DNA of 64,000 nt, from contig NZ_AP023065.1 in assembly GCF_016593235.1 (NCBI RefSeq), positions 744,001-808,000 on the forward strand, in the 5' to 3' direction. Positions 1-10,488 of the stretch are shown in pieces. The notes beneath the pieces were generated by a model, which saw only the letters and a program-made list of their open reading frames with translations, made no database searches and was not told the origin of the DNA. How positions within the stretch are numbered: the first letter of the stretch is position 1; every line of letters begins with the position of its first letter. Source of the stretch: Nitratiruptor sp. YY09-18 (GTDB lineage Bacteria; Campylobacterota; Campylobacteria; Campylobacterales; Nitratiruptoraceae). The position numbers and the translations under genes were made by a program.

Positions 1-2
1 GA

Positions 3-386
3 TCATTTTATGGATATAAACGATTTATCCAAGCACGACAAAATTCTCAAAAAACTGATATTATAGACACAATCGAAGATAGATTTGATCTTTACAGTGA
101 AGAAACACATGAAGAAAGAAGCGCAAAAGAGCTCTTTGAAGAGGAGAGAGCAAAAAGTAAAGCAAAAGGAGCTGGGCTCAAACACTTCCTCTCAACTGCT
201 CCAGGATTTTTCTCTCCCTATCGCCTCTTTGGCTATCTCTTCTTGGTAGTAGCCGTATTGGTGCTGATTCGTAAAAATCTCTTTGAGCCGTGGAGTTTTT
301 TAGCTGGACTTTCAGTAGTGCCTGTGAGTGTTATACTATTTGCGCTCTTTGCGAGCAGGAGCTCGCAAGATCAATCTTCGATATAG
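3..386 (+). CDS. C-terminal part of a membrane protein of unknown function
   Basis: An open frame runs in from the left edge without a start and ends at the TAG at 384-386. About 127 residues are visible: a charged, Glu/Lys/Arg-rich segment of some 60 residues, then two hydrophobic stretches that look like membrane helices (from [15 protein letters not shown], and from [18 protein letters not shown]), then a short polar tail. I do not recognise the family. The last 16 bases overlap the convergent 3' end of rpoD. Codon use resembles the neighbouring core genes, so I take it as real although the start lies outside the window. Confidence 0.65.
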   Translation, partial: SFYGYKRFIQARQNSQKTDIIDTIEDRFDLYSEETHEERSAKELFEEERAKSKAKGAGLKHFLSTAPGFFSPYRLFGYLFLVVAVLVLIRKNLFEPWSFLAGLSVVPVSVILFALFASRSSQDQSSI

Positions 387-2191
387 TTTTTTATTTTACG
401 ACCAACTTTTGGATGCTTGAGCTTCTTGATAGCGCTGCTCTCTATTTGACGTACACGCTCACGTGTGACGTTAAGCTCCTTGCCAATCTCTTCTAATGTT
501 CTGTCACTCTCATCTGGTAAGAGTCCGAAGCGCATACGCACAACTGCTTTTTCTCTCTCATTGAGGTTTTCCAAAATCTCATCAATTTTGCTCTTCATAT
601 CCTCTTTCATGATCACTTCGAGTGGATTTGGAGCATTTTTATCTTCGATAAAGTCTCCAAACTTACCATCCTCTTCGCTTCCAATTGGTGCTTCGAGGCT
701 TACCGGCTCTTTTGTAATTTTGATTACGTTTTTTACTTTATCAACCGGAAGTCCCACCTCTTTTGCAATGGTCTCTACATCTGGCTCTTTCCCTGTCTCT
801 TGGAGGTGTTTACGCACAATCTTGTTGATACGATTAATCGTCTCAATCATATGGATAGGAATACGTATGGTGCGTGCTTGATCAGCAATAGCACGGCTGA
901 TTGCCTGGCGTATCCACCATGTGGCATAGGTGGAGAATTTGTATCCCTTTTTGTACTCAAACTTATCAACAGCCTTCATGAGGCCGATATTTCCCTCTTG
1001 GATGAGATCAAGAAATGGTAAACCTCTATTGGTATAGCGTTTTGCAATTGAGACTACTAAACGTAGGTTGCTTTTTGCCATACGTGTCTTTGCTTCTTCG
1101 CTGATTTTTTTACCTCGTTTAATCTGCTCTAAGATTTCTGCTAACTTTTCGGGCTCAAGATTAAAACCCTTCTTGCTTGCCTCTTTAGCTTGAAAAAGCT
1201 TCTTTATATCCATATATGTGCTTACCATAGTTGCCTCAGGTACACGGGCAGCTATCTCTTCTTTGCTTAGTTCAGTGATTTCTTCAAGGAGTTTTCTATG
1301 ATTTTCTCGTAGTTGCTCATTAAAAAGTGGTAGACGGTACTCAAGTTTTTTGAGCTCTTTTTCAAATCCCTCATCACTCTTGAGTGCTGTCTCCATAGAT
1401 TTGACAAGCTCATTGATAAGTTTGCTTGTAGGTCCAAGTTCGAGGAGCTTTTCTTTCATCTGTTTTTTCTTAAACGCCACTACAAGCTCATGATGAAATT
1501 TCTCTTCTTCACTTGCATCTTCAGGGAGTTCTTTATCTCTAACTTTAAGCCACTCTTTTTTTGCTTTTTCCAAAGCTTTAAACAATTCGATAATGCGCTT
1601 TTCTCTTTTAGAGTATTTTGCTTTCTTGCGCTCCTCTTTATCGAGGCTCTCTTCTTCATCTCCCTCTTCTTCAAAGCTTTTAAAGAGCTCTTTTACTCTT
1701 CTCTCACGATTAATAAGGGGCTCTTTATAGTCAAGAATGAAGTCTATAAGATAGGGAACAGAGCAGATTGCATCAAGAATGATATTCTCACCCAGCTCTA
1801 TTTTTTTGGAAAGTTCTATCTCTTCCTCTTTTGTAAGAAGAGGAATTTGCCCCATCTCTCTTAAGTACATTCTCACAGGGCTATCGCTTCTGCTCCACTC
1901 AAGTAGCTCTTTATCTTTTGTGAGGTCGAACTCCTCAGCAAGCTCCTCTTCAGTGAGCTTCTTGCGCTCTTCTTCTTTTTTTGCTTTCTCTTCGATGTTG
2001 AGCTGTTTTGCCGCCTCTCCGCTGGTAATGATATCTACGTTATACTTTTTTTGCAGAGCCAAAATTTTTTTTGCTTGAGCGAGTGTTGGTTGTCTCTCAA
2101 ACAGATCTACAATCTGCTCATAAGTTACAAATCCATTTTTATGTTCGGCGAAAAACTCTTCAAGTTTTTTGTTGAGATCTTTTGTAGCCAT
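371..2191 (-). CDS. rpoD: RNA polymerase primary sigma factor (sigma-70, RpoD)
   Basis: The 606-residue product is the housekeeping sigma factor that directs RNA polymerase to most promoters. An N-terminal region 1.1-like domain is followed by region 1.2 ([13 protein letters not shown], near residue 103), a long Lys/Glu-rich non-conserved insert, region 2 ([19 protein letters not shown], then [15 protein letters not shown]), region 3 and region 4.2 ([19 protein letters not shown]). The start is supported by an AAGGAG ribosome site just upstream and by a -10 box about 55 bases upstream. It is transcribed divergently from leuD. Length and domain order are normal for a group 1 sigma factor. Confidence 0.97.
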   Translation of the reverse strand: MATKDLNKKLEEFFAEHKNGFVTYEQIVDLFERQPTLAQAKKILALQKKYNVDIITSGEAAKQLNIEEKAKKEEERKKLTEEELAEEFDLTKDKELLEWSRSDSPVRMYLREMGQIPLLTKEEEIELSKKIELGENIILDAICSVPYLIDFILDYKEPLINRERRVKELFKSFEEEGDEEESLDKEERKKAKYSKREKRIIELFKALEKAKKEWLKVRDKELPEDASEEEKFHHELVVAFKKKQMKEKLLELGPTSKLINELVKSMETALKSDEGFEKELKKLEYRLPLFNEQLRENHRKLLEEITELSKEEIAARVPEATMVSTYMDIKKLFQAKEASKKGFNLEPEKLAEILEQIKRGKKISEEAKTRMAKSNLRLVVSIAKRYTNRGLPFLDLIQEGNIGLMKAVDKFEYKKGYKFSTYATWWIRQAISRAIADQARTIRIPIHMIETINRINKIVRKHLQETGKEPDVETIAKEVGLPVDKVKNVIKITKEPVSLEAPIGSEEDGKFGDFIEDKNAPNPLEVIMKEDMKSKIDEILENLNEREKAVVRMRFGLLPDESDRTLEEIGKELNVTRERVRQIESSAIKKLKHPKVGRKIKNYIED

Positions 2192-2242
2192 TCGCAGTAG
2201 CTCCTTGGTGCAGAATTAGGGGGTCTTATTAAATTGGAGGAT

Positions 2243-2248
2243 ATTATA
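2243..2248 (-). promoter_or_regulatory. Putative rpoD promoter (-10 box)
   Basis: Read on the minus strand the site is TATAAT preceded by TGG, an extended -10. It lies about 52 bases upstream of the rpoD start. No convincing -35 box is visible, which is common in Campylobacterota. Confidence 0.55.
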
Positions 2249-2291
2249 CCATAATTCTTTGTATGATACTTTTTACTAACTGCTGCTTTTT

Positions 2292-2300
2292 TGCTATAAT
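2292..2300 (+). promoter_or_regulatory. Putative leuD operon promoter (extended -10 TGCTATAAT)
   Basis: TGC followed by TATAAT at 2295-2300, in a T-rich context. The expected transcript start near 2307 leaves a short leader before the GCAGGAG ribosome site at 2314-2320 and the leuD ATG at 2326. It probably drives the long plus-strand gene run that follows. Confidence 0.6.
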
Positions 2301-2325
2301 CACCAAAAATTATGCAGGAGCATGT

Positions 2326-2829
2326 ATGAACGTAATTACGGGTAAAGTATGGAAATTTGGTGATAATATCGATACCGATCTTATCATTGCTGCCCGCTAT
2401 CTCAATACTTCAGATCCTCATGAATTAGCAAAGCATGTGATGGAAGATGCTGACCCTGAGTTTGTCAAAAAACTTCAGCCAGGTGATATTATAGTTGCGG
2501 GAGAGAATTTTGGATGTGGAAGTAGCCGTGAACACGCACCTATAGCACTTAAAGCAGCTGGCGTTGCAGCAGTAGTGGCAAAGAGCTTTGCAAGGATCTT
2601 TTATCGTAATGCTTTTAATATGGGATTACCAATATTTGAGCTTCCAGAAGCTGACAAGATAAATGAAGGTGATCTTATTTCAATAGATATGGAGAGCGGA
2701 GTAATTAAAGATCTTAACAAGCACAATGAGTATAAATTCACACCGATTCCTCCATTTATGCAAGAGCTTCTTGCATGTGGTGGTCTTATAAATTATGCAA
2801 AAGCAAAAATCTTGGAGGAGAATGCATGA
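2326..2829 (+). CDS. leuD: 3-isopropylmalate dehydratase small subunit
   Basis: The small (swivel-domain) subunit of isopropylmalate isomerase pairs with LeuC to convert 2-isopropylmalate to 3-isopropylmalate in leucine synthesis. The 167-residue protein has the family motif [11 protein letters not shown] and the N-terminal GDNIDTDLI signature. I chose the ATG at 2326 because it follows GCAGGAG and gives a normal N-terminus; the frame is open to an earlier ATG at 2263, but that lies upstream of the promoter. leuC is not in this window. The stop overlaps the leuB start in an ATGA arrangement. Confidence 0.93.
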   Translation: MNVITGKVWKFGDNIDTDLIIAARYLNTSDPHELAKHVMEDADPEFVKKLQPGDIIVAGENFGCGSSREHAPIALKAAGVAAVVAKSFARIFYRNAFNMGLPIFELPEADKINEGDLISIDMESGVIKDLNKHNEYKFTPIPPFMQELLACGGLINYAKAKILEENA

Positions 2830-3896
2830 GGAGATATACAGTAGCCCTCATCAAAGGTGATGGTATAGGACCTGAAATTATTGATGAGGCTGTAAAAGTC
2901 CTCGATGCAGTAAGTGTCAAAGAGGGCTTTGAGATAACATATAAAGAGGCTTTGCTTGGAGGAGCTTCTATTGAAGTGACAGGTGAACCAATAACTGAAG
3001 AGACAATAGAGATAGCTAAGAGTGCAGATGCAGTGCTTTTTGGTGCTATTGGAGGGCCACAATGGGATGACCTTCCACGAGATAAGCGACCAGAGACTGG
3101 TCTTTTGAAGCTTCGTAAAGCTCTTGAAGTCTTTGCAAATTTACGTCCAACAACTGTCTATGATGAACTCATCAATGCTTCTACCCTCAAGCCAGAAGTG
3201 ATTAAGGGAACTGACCTTATGGTAGTGCGCGAGCTCATTGGGGGTATCTATTTTGGACAACCACGTGGCTATGAGGGAGATAAAGCCTACAATACCATGG
3301 TGTATACCAAAGAGGAAGTGAGACGTATTGCAAAAGTTGCATTTAAAATTGCTATGAAGCGCGACAAAAAAATTACTTCTGTTGATAAAGCAAATGTTCT
3401 TGAAGTGAGCCAACTGTGGCGTGATACGGTCAATGAAGTAGCTAAAGAGTATCCTGAAGTCACACTCGATCATCTCTATGTAGACAATGCAGCAATGCAG
3501 CTTGTACGTGATCCAAAGCAGTTTGATGTGATTCTTACAGGCAACATATTTGGAGATATTCTCAGCGATGAAGCAAGTATGCTTAGTGGCTCAATAGGAC
3601 TGCTGCCTAGTGCAAGCATCGGACTCAAGCATGGCTTGTATGAGCCAATCCACGGAAGTGCCCCAGACATTGCAGGACAAGGCATCGCCAATCCGATCGC
3701 TACCATCGCAAGTGCAGCTATGATGCTTAAATATCAGTTTGGCGAAGAGAGTGCTGCGAAAAGAATAGAAGATGCTATCAAGCGTGTTCTCAAAGAGGGC
3801 TATAGAACCAAAGATATAGCTTCTTTTGATGCCAAAGAGGTTGTAACCACAAGTGAAATGGGTAGTTTGATCGCCCAGTATGCAAGCGAAATTTAA
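2826..3896 (+). CDS. leuB: 3-isopropylmalate dehydrogenase
   Basis: NAD-dependent decarboxylating dehydrogenase of leucine synthesis. The 356-residue protein begins [15 protein letters not shown] and carries the isocitrate/isopropylmalate dehydrogenase signature ([15 protein letters not shown], then [13 protein letters not shown]) and the C-terminal [14 protein letters not shown]. The start at 2826 overlaps the leuD stop by four bases and follows a GGAGGAG-like ribosome site. The frame is open further upstream inside leuD, but starting there would add a non-homologous extension. Confidence 0.96.
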   Translation: MRRYTVALIKGDGIGPEIIDEAVKVLDAVSVKEGFEITYKEALLGGASIEVTGEPITEETIEIAKSADAVLFGAIGGPQWDDLPRDKRPETGLLKLRKALEVFANLRPTTVYDELINASTLKPEVIKGTDLMVVRELIGGIYFGQPRGYEGDKAYNTMVYTKEEVRRIAKVAFKIAMKRDKKITSVDKANVLEVSQLWRDTVNEVAKEYPEVTLDHLYVDNAAMQLVRDPKQFDVILTGNIFGDILSDEASMLSGSIGLLPSASIGLKHGLYEPIHGSAPDIAGQGIANPIATIASAAMMLKYQFGEESAAKRIEDAIKRVLKEGYRTKDIASFDAKEVVTTSEMGSLIAQYASEI

Positions 3897-5055
3897 ACAT
3901 GGGGGATACTACCCCCAGCTCTTTTCACTTCTCCCTCCAAAACTTCACAAAGACCTCCAAATTTTGCGCAAATTTTTTGCTTCCTATACCAAGCGGGTCT
4001 ATATCGTCGGGGGCAGTGTGCGAGATATGCTGCGCCACTTCATCCATGGTGACAGAGTTACAATAGTAGACCTTGATATTGAAGTGTATGATATTGCTCC
4101 AAAAGAGTTTGATACTCTCATGCAGCGCCTTGATGCCAAAGGGGTAGGCAAGAGCTTTTTTGTCTACAAATATAAAGAGAATATCGATATTTCACTGCCT
4201 CGAGTTGAGAGCAAAATTGGACGAGGGCACAAAGCTTTTGCGGTTGATCTTGCAAAAGATGAGCAAGAAGCAAGTATGCGCCGCGATTTTACTATGAATG
4301 CTTTGATGCTTAACATATATGATGGCAAGCTTTTAGATTTTTGGAAAGGGGTAGATGCAATTGCAAAAAAGCGAATAGTTATAGTGAATCCTATTAAATT
4401 TCAAGAAGATAGCCTACGTGTCTTAAGAGGGATGCAGTTTGCTGCGCGCTTTGGGTATAAGATTGAACAAAAAAGCTGCGAGATTATGCAAAAGATGGAT
4501 CTCGATGATTTGAGTAGCGAGAGGATATTTTGGGAGTTTGAGAAGATGTTTCAAGCCTTTTATCTCCATTTTGGGCTCTACTATCTCATAGCATTGAGAG
4601 TTGATCGCAAAATATTTGGCAAAGAGTTTGCACCCATTTTTTTCAAAACTGCAAAAGAGTTACAAAAAAATCGCTCCAATTTTGAAGCAGATCTTTATAA
4701 ATTCTACTTTCTCTATATTCTGGCAAAAAATGCTCATATGCGCTTCACCTCACTTCTTGATACTCTTAAAACCCCCAACGAGTACTACAAAGCCTTTCGC
4801 AAGCAAAAGAGTCTTCCAAAAAATCGCAGCGATAGATTCCTAGCAGCTATGGCTTTACGTATGCCGCTTAAAGAGTATCTTGGAAACTATGCGAAAGATG
4901 TTAAAATTAGGGCACAAAAATTTGGATTTTGGGATGCAAAGTTTGAACCCGTAAAAGCCTCCGAGCTCATAGCACTTGGTTTTAGTGGCAAAGAGCTGGG
5001 AGAGGAGCTAAGGCGCAGGTCATTAAAAATTATTAAAGAGAGGTTTGCTAAGTGA
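3880..5055 (+). CDS. cca: CCA tRNA nucleotidyltransferase / poly(A) polymerase family protein
   Basis: Class II nucleotidyltransferase predicted to add or repair the 3' CCA of tRNAs. The nucleotidyltransferase core is clear: [13 protein letters not shown], the metal-binding [21 protein letters not shown] and [18 protein letters not shown]. The C-terminal half is helical and less conserved. The 391-residue length suits the family. The gene overlaps the end of leuB by 17 bases. The tRNA-Met-like gene at 45.2 kb does not encode its CCA, so the genome needs this activity. Sequence alone does not separate CCA-adding from A-adding enzymes with certainty. Confidence 0.85.
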   Translation: MQAKFKHGGYYPQLFSLLPPKLHKDLQILRKFFASYTKRVYIVGGSVRDMLRHFIHGDRVTIVDLDIEVYDIAPKEFDTLMQRLDAKGVGKSFFVYKYKENIDISLPRVESKIGRGHKAFAVDLAKDEQEASMRRDFTMNALMLNIYDGKLLDFWKGVDAIAKKRIVIVNPIKFQEDSLRVLRGMQFAARFGYKIEQKSCEIMQKMDLDDLSSERIFWEFEKMFQAFYLHFGLYYLIALRVDRKIFGKEFAPIFFKTAKELQKNRSNFEADLYKFYFLYILAKNAHMRFTSLLDTLKTPNEYYKAFRKQKSLPKNRSDRFLAAMALRMPLKEYLGNYAKDVKIRAQKFGFWDAKFEPVKASELIALGFSGKELGEELRRRSLKIIKERFAK

Positions 5056-5888
5056 AAACATACAGAGTCCTCATAGATTGTCATGATGAAAAGGGTCTTG
5101 TATATAAAATATCAAAACTTTTTTATGAAAACGATCTCAATATCGAAAAAAACGATGAGTTTGTTGATTCGCAAAAGAATCGCTTCTTCATGCGCAGTGT
5201 TGTCAAAGGCTCGATAGAGCAGGCAAAACTTTATGAGCAGCTTCAAGCAATCTTACCAGCCGATGCACATATCAGGGTAGTAATTCCAAGAAAGAAAAAA
5301 ATAGTCCTCATGGCTACAAAAGAGAGTCATGTCCTAGGAGACATCCTCATACGCCACTATGATGGAGAACTAGCTGCAGATATTGTAGCAGTAATTTCAA
5401 ATTATGATATTTTGCGACCTCTTGTAGAAAAGTTTGGAATAGATTACTTTCATGTCCCACACGCTGATCTTGAGCGCGAAGCTCATGAAGAGAAGATACT
5501 GGCATTATTAGAGATGTTTGAACATATTGATTATATAGTCCTAGCCAAGTATATGCGTATTTTGACACCAAATTTTGTTGGAAAATACGAAAACAGGATT
5601 ATAAATATACATCATTCCTTTTTACCGGCATTTATTGGTGCGAATCCCTATAAGCAGGCATATGAGAGAGGCGTAAAAATTATAGGTGCTACAGCCCACT
5701 TTGTTAACAATAATCTTGACGAGGGTCCAATTATTGCTCAAGATGTTATCCATGTAGACCATACTTATACGTGGCAGGCTATGCGAGCTGCAGGGAGAGA
5801 TGTGGAGAAGGTGGTATTAGCAAGGGCTTTGAAGCTAGCAATTGAAGATAGAATTTTTGTTCACGAAAATAAAACAATTGTGTTTTGA
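5052..5888 (+). CDS. purU: Formyltetrahydrofolate deformylase
   Basis: Predicted to hydrolyse 10-formyl-THF to formate and THF, balancing one-carbon pools and supplying formate for purine synthesis. Residues about 1-80 form an ACT-like regulatory domain (YRVLIDCHDEKGLVYKISK). The rest is a formyltransferase-fold domain with NIHHSFLPAF and GATAHFVNNNLDEGPII, holding the conserved His and Asp. The 278-residue length is typical. The start is a GTG sharing GTGA with the cca stop; its end overlaps the next ATG by one base. Confidence 0.9.
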   Translation: MKTYRVLIDCHDEKGLVYKISKLFYENDLNIEKNDEFVDSQKNRFFMRSVVKGSIEQAKLYEQLQAILPADAHIRVVIPRKKKIVLMATKESHVLGDILIRHYDGELAADIVAVISNYDILRPLVEKFGIDYFHVPHADLEREAHEEKILALLEMFEHIDYIVLAKYMRILTPNFVGKYENRIINIHHSFLPAFIGANPYKQAYERGVKIIGATAHFVNNNLDEGPIIAQDVIHVDHTYTWQAMRAAGRDVEKVVLARALKLAIEDRIFVHENKTIVF

Positions 5889-6346
5889 TGTTTAATATTG
5901 TTTTAGTCAATCCGCAAATACCACCAAATACTGGTAATATTGGCCGTATCTGTGTCAATACTGGTGCGACACTGCACCTCATCAAGCCTCTTGGTTTTAG
6001 CATAGATGATAAGGCGATAAAGAGAGCAGGTCTTGATTATTGGCATAAACTAAATCTTAAAGTGTGGGAGAGTTTGGATGAGTTTTTGGCTGTGACTCCA
6101 CATGAGTGTTACCATCTTGCAACTACAAAAGTGGAAAAGCCCTATTTTCAAGCTCAGTTTAAGCCAGGAGACTATCTGCTCTTTGGCAGCGAAACGCAAG
6201 GATTGCCACTTTGGCTTATAGACCGTTTCAAAAGTCAAGCTGTTACAATTCCGATGACAAAGGAAGGAAGAAGTCTCAATCTGGCTGTGAGTGTTGGAAT
6301 AATTTTATATGAAGGGATAAGACAAAATTTTGGAGATTTTGGATGA
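5888..6346 (+). CDS. trmL: tRNA (cytidine(34)-2'-O)-methyltransferase, SPOUT family
   Basis: This 152-residue SPOUT methyltransferase is predicted to 2'-O-methylate the wobble nucleotide of tRNA-Leu. The N-terminus FNIVLVNPQIPPNTGNIGR and the C-terminal knot segments LLFGSETQGLP and IPMTKEGRSLNLAVSVGI are characteristic. The ATG at 5888 forms a TGATG junction with purU; a TTG one codon earlier is possible but unnecessary. The stop overlaps the next small gene by four bases. Confidence 0.9.
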   Translation: MFNIVLVNPQIPPNTGNIGRICVNTGATLHLIKPLGFSIDDKAIKRAGLDYWHKLNLKVWESLDEFLAVTPHECYHLATTKVEKPYFQAQFKPGDYLLFGSETQGLPLWLIDRFKSQAVTIPMTKEGRSLNLAVSVGIILYEGIRQNFGDFG

Positions 6347-6453
6347 AAGAGATTGTAGATTTTATTATGACTATACTCTTTGTACTTTTTATGATTTGGC
6401 TCATAGTTGGATACCATCGACAAAAAGGTCATCATGAACGTGGCGAAGAGTAA
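6343..6453 (+). CDS. Small single-pass membrane protein (36 aa), function unknown
   Basis: A short gene between trmL and glyS. The ATG at 6343 overlaps the trmL stop as ATGA, and GGAG at 6332-6335 sits at suitable distance. The product begins MKEIVDFIMTILFVLFMIW, one hydrophobic helix of about 20 residues, and ends in a charged His/Lys/Glu tail (RQKGHHERGEE). Overlap spacing like the rest of the operon, an own ribosome site and a clean membrane-protein composition argue that it is translated. I do not recognise a family. Confidence 0.6.
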   Translation: MKEIVDFIMTILFVLFMIWLIVGYHRQKGHHERGEE

Positions 6454-6496
6454 TTTAATCAACTTTGAAGTAAAATCAAAATAAAAAAGGAAAGCA

Positions 6497-8539
6497 ATGA
6501 CAGAACCCCTTTTGGTTGAAATTGGTGTAGAAGAGCTTCCTGCAATACCTTTTCTCAAAGAGCTTCCAAATATAGAAAAAAAATGGGAGAAAATTTTAGA
6601 AGAGAGTACCCTTTTATGTGAGTTTAGTTTTGAATATACCCCTAGACGCCTTGTACTATGGCATCCAGAATTCCCGCTCAAGCAGCCCGATAGTTTTGAA
6701 GAACTCTATGGTGCACCTATAGATATCGCCTTTAAAGATGGTAAACCAACTCCTGCAGCTTTAGGGTTTGCCAAAAAGTGTGGTGTGAGTCTTGAAGAGA
6801 TAAGCAGAGCAAAAAGAGGCAATAAAGAGGTGCTCTATTACAAGCGTGAAATAAAAGGTAAAAGAAGCCATGAGCTTTTACCAAAAATGATTGTGGCATG
6901 GCTTAAAAGTCTCAATTTTGGTAAGGCAATGCGTTGGGGTAATCTACATGAAGAGTTTATACGACCAATCCGTTGGGCAATTATTAATCTAGGACCAGAG
7001 TTTATAAAAAGCGAATTTTATGGTATAGAAAGTGCAGATTTTACCTATGTTCATCGTGCAGTTTCTATGGACCCAATGAAAATCAATGGAGCAAAGGAGT
7101 ATTTTGATCTCCTCAAAACCAATGGGGTAATTCTCTATGCGGATGCACGATATGAGAAAATAGAAAATGAATTTGCCAATATTGAAAAAGAGGGTGTGCG
7201 GATTGATAAAGACCCTGACCTTTTGGCAGAAGTTGTAGCAATTACAGAATTTCCTACTGCTTTGAAAGGATCATTTGAAGAGCGGTTTTTAGCACTTCCT
7301 CCTGAAGTAATAATAACAAGTATGAAAGAGCATCAACGCTACTTTCCAGTTTTTAGAAATAAATCTTTGCAAAATAGTTTTGTTGTTGTAACCAATGCTT
7401 ATACAGATGATTTTTCTCAAATTATCAAAGGAAATGAGCGGGTTCTTCGCGCGAGACTTGCAGATGCACTCTTTTTTTGGGAAAAAGATTTGCAAAAAGG
7501 GCTCGATTATGAGGGGCTTAAAGATGTAATCTTTATGGATGGTCTTGGTTCGCTCTTTGATAAAGAGCTGCGTGAACTCAAGATTGCTACGAAACTTATG
7601 CAAGATTATAAAGAGAGACTCATAAAAGATACCCACAAAAATGAAGGCGAACTCAAAGCCCTCATAGAGCGTGCGGTTATGCTCTCAAAAGCTGATCTTT
7701 TGACAGAGATGGTTTATGAGTTTACAGAATTGCAAGGTATCATGGGATACTACTATGCCCTCATGCAAGGTGAAGATACTCTTGTAGCACTTGCTATTAA
7801 AGAGCAGTATTTGCCAAATGGCGAAGAGAGCGAACTACCAAGTAATATTTTTACTTCTCTTATTGCTATAGCTACAAAACTCGATACTCTCCTGGCTCTA
7901 TTTAGTATAGGAAAAATTCCAACAGGTTCTCGCGATCCATTTGGCCTCAGACGTGCTGCAAATGGGATCATTCGCATAGTTATAGACAAGGAGCTCCAAT
8001 TTAATATCGCTGAACTTGGTCGTTTCATGGACGAATATCAAGAGTTTGATATAAAAAGGCTTGAAGAGTTTTTCATTGAGCGTCTCTATCAGTTTTTTGA
8101 TGTCAACCCTTCAATAATCAAAGCGGTTGTTGAGAGTGGAGAGAGAGATATTATTTTGATGAAGAAAAAGATTGAGGCACTTGCAGCAATTGTAGAGAGT
8201 AGTGATTTTAAAAATATTTTTACCACATTTAAGCGTGTAGCGAACATTACAAAAGATGTAGATACTTCGCAAGAACTTTTTGTCGATGAGAGCCTTTTTG
8301 AAAAAGATGAAGAGTATAAACTTTGGCAGAAATTTAATGAAGTAAAAAAAATGCCATTTAGTAACTACGAAGAGCGTCTCGATCAGCTTTTTGGCTTAAA
8401 ACATACCATAGATATGTTTTTTGACAATGTTTTAGTCAATGCAGAAGAGGAGAAGGTGCGTCAAAACAGGAAAAATCTCATAGCCTCAATCTACCAAGAG
8501 TTCAAAAAAATTGCAGATATTAAAGAGATCTCAGTGTGA
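6497..8539 (+). CDS. glyS: Glycyl-tRNA synthetase beta subunit
   Basis: Beta subunit of the bacterial alpha2beta2 glycyl-tRNA synthetase, which contributes tRNA binding and is needed for charging. The 680-residue protein starts TEPLLVEIGVEELPA and contains DPFGLRRAANGI, both typical of GlyS; the length is normal. It follows AAGGAAAG. The catalytic alpha subunit glyQ is not in the window. A TAAAAT at about 6472-6477 could be an internal promoter, weakly supported. The end overlaps the next gene (GTGA). Confidence 0.95.
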   Translation: MTEPLLVEIGVEELPAIPFLKELPNIEKKWEKILEESTLLCEFSFEYTPRRLVLWHPEFPLKQPDSFEELYGAPIDIAFKDGKPTPAALGFAKKCGVSLEEISRAKRGNKEVLYYKREIKGKRSHELLPKMIVAWLKSLNFGKAMRWGNLHEEFIRPIRWAIINLGPEFIKSEFYGIESADFTYVHRAVSMDPMKINGAKEYFDLLKTNGVILYADARYEKIENEFANIEKEGVRIDKDPDLLAEVVAITEFPTALKGSFEERFLALPPEVIITSMKEHQRYFPVFRNKSLQNSFVVVTNAYTDDFSQIIKGNERVLRARLADALFFWEKDLQKGLDYEGLKDVIFMDGLGSLFDKELRELKIATKLMQDYKERLIKDTHKNEGELKALIERAVMLSKADLLTEMVYEFTELQGIMGYYYALMQGEDTLVALAIKEQYLPNGEESELPSNIFTSLIAIATKLDTLLALFSIGKIPTGSRDPFGLRRAANGIIRIVIDKELQFNIAELGRFMDEYQEFDIKRLEEFFIERLYQFFDVNPSIIKAVVESGERDIILMKKKIEALAAIVESSDFKNIFTTFKRVANITKDVDTSQELFVDESLFEKDEEYKLWQKFNEVKKMPFSNYEERLDQLFGLKHTIDMFFDNVLVNAEEEKVRQNRKNLIASIYQEFKKIADIKEISV

Positions 8540-9561
8540 TATATGATTTTATAGTTATCGGAGGTGGGAGTGCAGGAGTACATACCGCCCACTTCCTACA
8601 ACAAGGTGGAGCAAAAGTAGCTCTAGTTGAGCGATCAGCCATTGGTGCTGGGGGAAGTGGCGCTGCTGGAGCTTTTATTTCACCGCGTGTGGGCAAAGGA
8701 AGTTATTTACAATATATAACTAATGCAGCTTTTTTATACGCTATCTCTTTTTATAAACATTCTCCATACTTTTACCAATCAGGACTACTACGCTTGCCAA
8801 AAGAGGGACAAGATTTTCGCGGTCTTGGCAAATATCTTGATATAGATTTTGAAGAAAAGCTAGGAGGGTTTTTCTTCCCACAAGCTGGTATCCTCAAAGC
8901 AAAAGAGCATCTGGCATTTTTGGCAAATAGCCTTGAAGTTGTAATAGATGATGCAAAAATAGAGAGAAACAGTGACTATTTCAAAATTGGCAAGCTCAAA
9001 ACAAAGAAGATCATCCTAGCAACCGGCGCAGATGATGATCTTATAGATGAGCCTTATATAAAAATAGGTAAGCTTGGTGGAGTACGTTTTGATGTAAAAA
9101 CAGCTCTTGTTTTGCCATACTGTATCCACAAAAGAGTCTCTATGTCAGTCAATATTGATGGTATTGTAAGTATCGGTGCTACCCACAATCGTGAGGGGAG
9201 AGCCCCACAGCCACCATCGATGCTCTTTGAAGAAGCACGCAAAATGGTGGGAGAGTTTGGATTTGAAATAGAGCAGATGTATTGCGGTGTACGTAGTAGT
9301 GTGAGCGATCATTTGCCAATTCTTGGCGAACTCATTGATAGCGGTAAATCGCCGCGTATTACAAATTTTAAGAAATTAAATTGTGACGATTTGCCACGCA
9401 AAGGCATCTACATTATCAACGGTTTTGGGGGAAGAGGATTTGTCTTTGGTCCATATATGGCCAATATGTTAGCAGACCATCTATTAAAGAAAAAAGAGAT
9501 TCCTCCAATGCTTCATATTGATCGCTATTATATGCGCTATTTAAAAAAGGGGAGAGTATGA
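8536..9561 (+). CDS. FAD-dependent oxidoreductase, DAO family, resembling the MnmC oxidase domain
   Basis: A 341-residue flavoprotein with an N-terminal dinucleotide-binding motif (DFIVIGGGSAGVHTAHFL), GAGGSGAAGAFISPR and a C-terminal flavin-contact segment (INGFGGRGFVFGP). The arrangement resembles glycine/D-amino-acid oxidases and especially the FAD domain of MnmC, which trims cmnm5s2U at tRNA wobble positions. No methyltransferase domain is attached. Co-transcription with trmL and glyS fits a tRNA role but does not prove it. The start is a GTG overlapping the glyS stop. A D-amino-acid or sarcosine oxidase remains possible. Confidence 0.7.
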   Translation: MIYDFIVIGGGSAGVHTAHFLQQGGAKVALVERSAIGAGGSGAAGAFISPRVGKGSYLQYITNAAFLYAISFYKHSPYFYQSGLLRLPKEGQDFRGLGKYLDIDFEEKLGGFFFPQAGILKAKEHLAFLANSLEVVIDDAKIERNSDYFKIGKLKTKKIILATGADDDLIDEPYIKIGKLGGVRFDVKTALVLPYCIHKRVSMSVNIDGIVSIGATHNREGRAPQPPSMLFEEARKMVGEFGFEIEQMYCGVRSSVSDHLPILGELIDSGKSPRITNFKKLNCDDLPRKGIYIINGFGGRGFVFGPYMANMLADHLLKKKEIPPMLHIDRYYMRYLKKGRV

Positions 9562-10487
9562 AAGGTATTGTACTACTCAATATGGGTGGACCAAACAATC
9601 TTGAAGAGGTTGAACTCTTCTTACGCAATATGTTTAATGACCCAAATATTTTGACAATCAGAAATACTCTTTTAAGAAAATTTGTTGCATACCTTATAAC
9701 GCAAAGCAGAAAAAAGGAAGCTAGAAGTAATTACAAAAAACTTGGTGGAGCAAGTCCACTCAACTTCTATACCGATAAGCTCATTACAAAACTTTCCAAC
9801 ACTCTTCCTGATGTATATATAACAAAAGCAATGCGTTATACGCCACCATTTGCAAAAGATGCTATCAAAGAGCTTGTTGCACATAATATAGCAGAGGTTT
9901 ATCTTATCCCCCTCTATCCACATTATTCTACTACTACAACGAAATCAAGCCTGGAAGATTTTTATAATACTGCTAAAGGGCTCGGATACCATGCAAGATT
10001 TCATGATATTGCAAATTTTTATGATAACAGACTTTATAATCAAGCGATCATTGAGCAAATTGATGAGGCGTTAGATGGGGAGAAAAGCGATGAATATGAG
10101 CTTATTTTTAGTGCACACTCACTGCCTCAAAGTATTATCAAAAAGGGTGATCCTTATTTGTATGAAGTGACTGAACATACCAAAATTCTTAAAAATATGC
10201 TAGGGCATCGATTTGCGGGCTACCATCTTGCGTTTCAATCAAAACTTGGACCAGTGAAGTGGCTAGAGCCAAGCCTTGAAGAAAAACTCAATGAGCTTAA
10301 AGGCAAGAAGGTACTTATTTTTCCTATCTCTTTCATTCTGGATAATAGTGAAACTGAGTTTGAATTGCATATTGAATATAAAGAAATAGCAAAATCGCTT
10401 GGTATCAAAGAGTATAGAGTAGCAAGATGTGTCAATGACAGTGATACCTTTGTTAAAGCTCTTGTAGATATCTACCAAAGGATGTAG
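9558..10487 (+). CDS. hemH: Ferrochelatase
   Basis: Inserts Fe2+ into protoporphyrin (or coproporphyrin) as the last or near-last step of heme synthesis. The 309-residue protein has the family start KGIVLLNMGGPNNLEEV, the active-site region SAHSLPQSIIKKGDPY with its invariant His, and FQSKLGPVKWLEPS. It overlaps the preceding gene by ATGA. The pentaheme cytochrome two genes downstream would be a consumer of its product. Length is normal. Confidence 0.95.
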   Translation: MKGIVLLNMGGPNNLEEVELFLRNMFNDPNILTIRNTLLRKFVAYLITQSRKKEARSNYKKLGGASPLNFYTDKLITKLSNTLPDVYITKAMRYTPPFAKDAIKELVAHNIAEVYLIPLYPHYSTTTTKSSLEDFYNTAKGLGYHARFHDIANFYDNRLYNQAIIEQIDEALDGEKSDEYELIFSAHSLPQSIIKKGDPYLYEVTEHTKILKNMLGHRFAGYHLAFQSKLGPVKWLEPSLEEKLNELKGKKVLIFPISFILDNSETEFELHIEYKEIAKSLGIKEYRVARCVNDSDTFVKALVDIYQRM

Positions 10488-10488
10488 G

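Noticed and set aside
2263-2325. Upstream extension of leuD to an earlier ATG
   Set aside because: It would place the extended -10 promoter inside the coding region and add a Cys/Phe-rich N-terminus not seen in LeuD.
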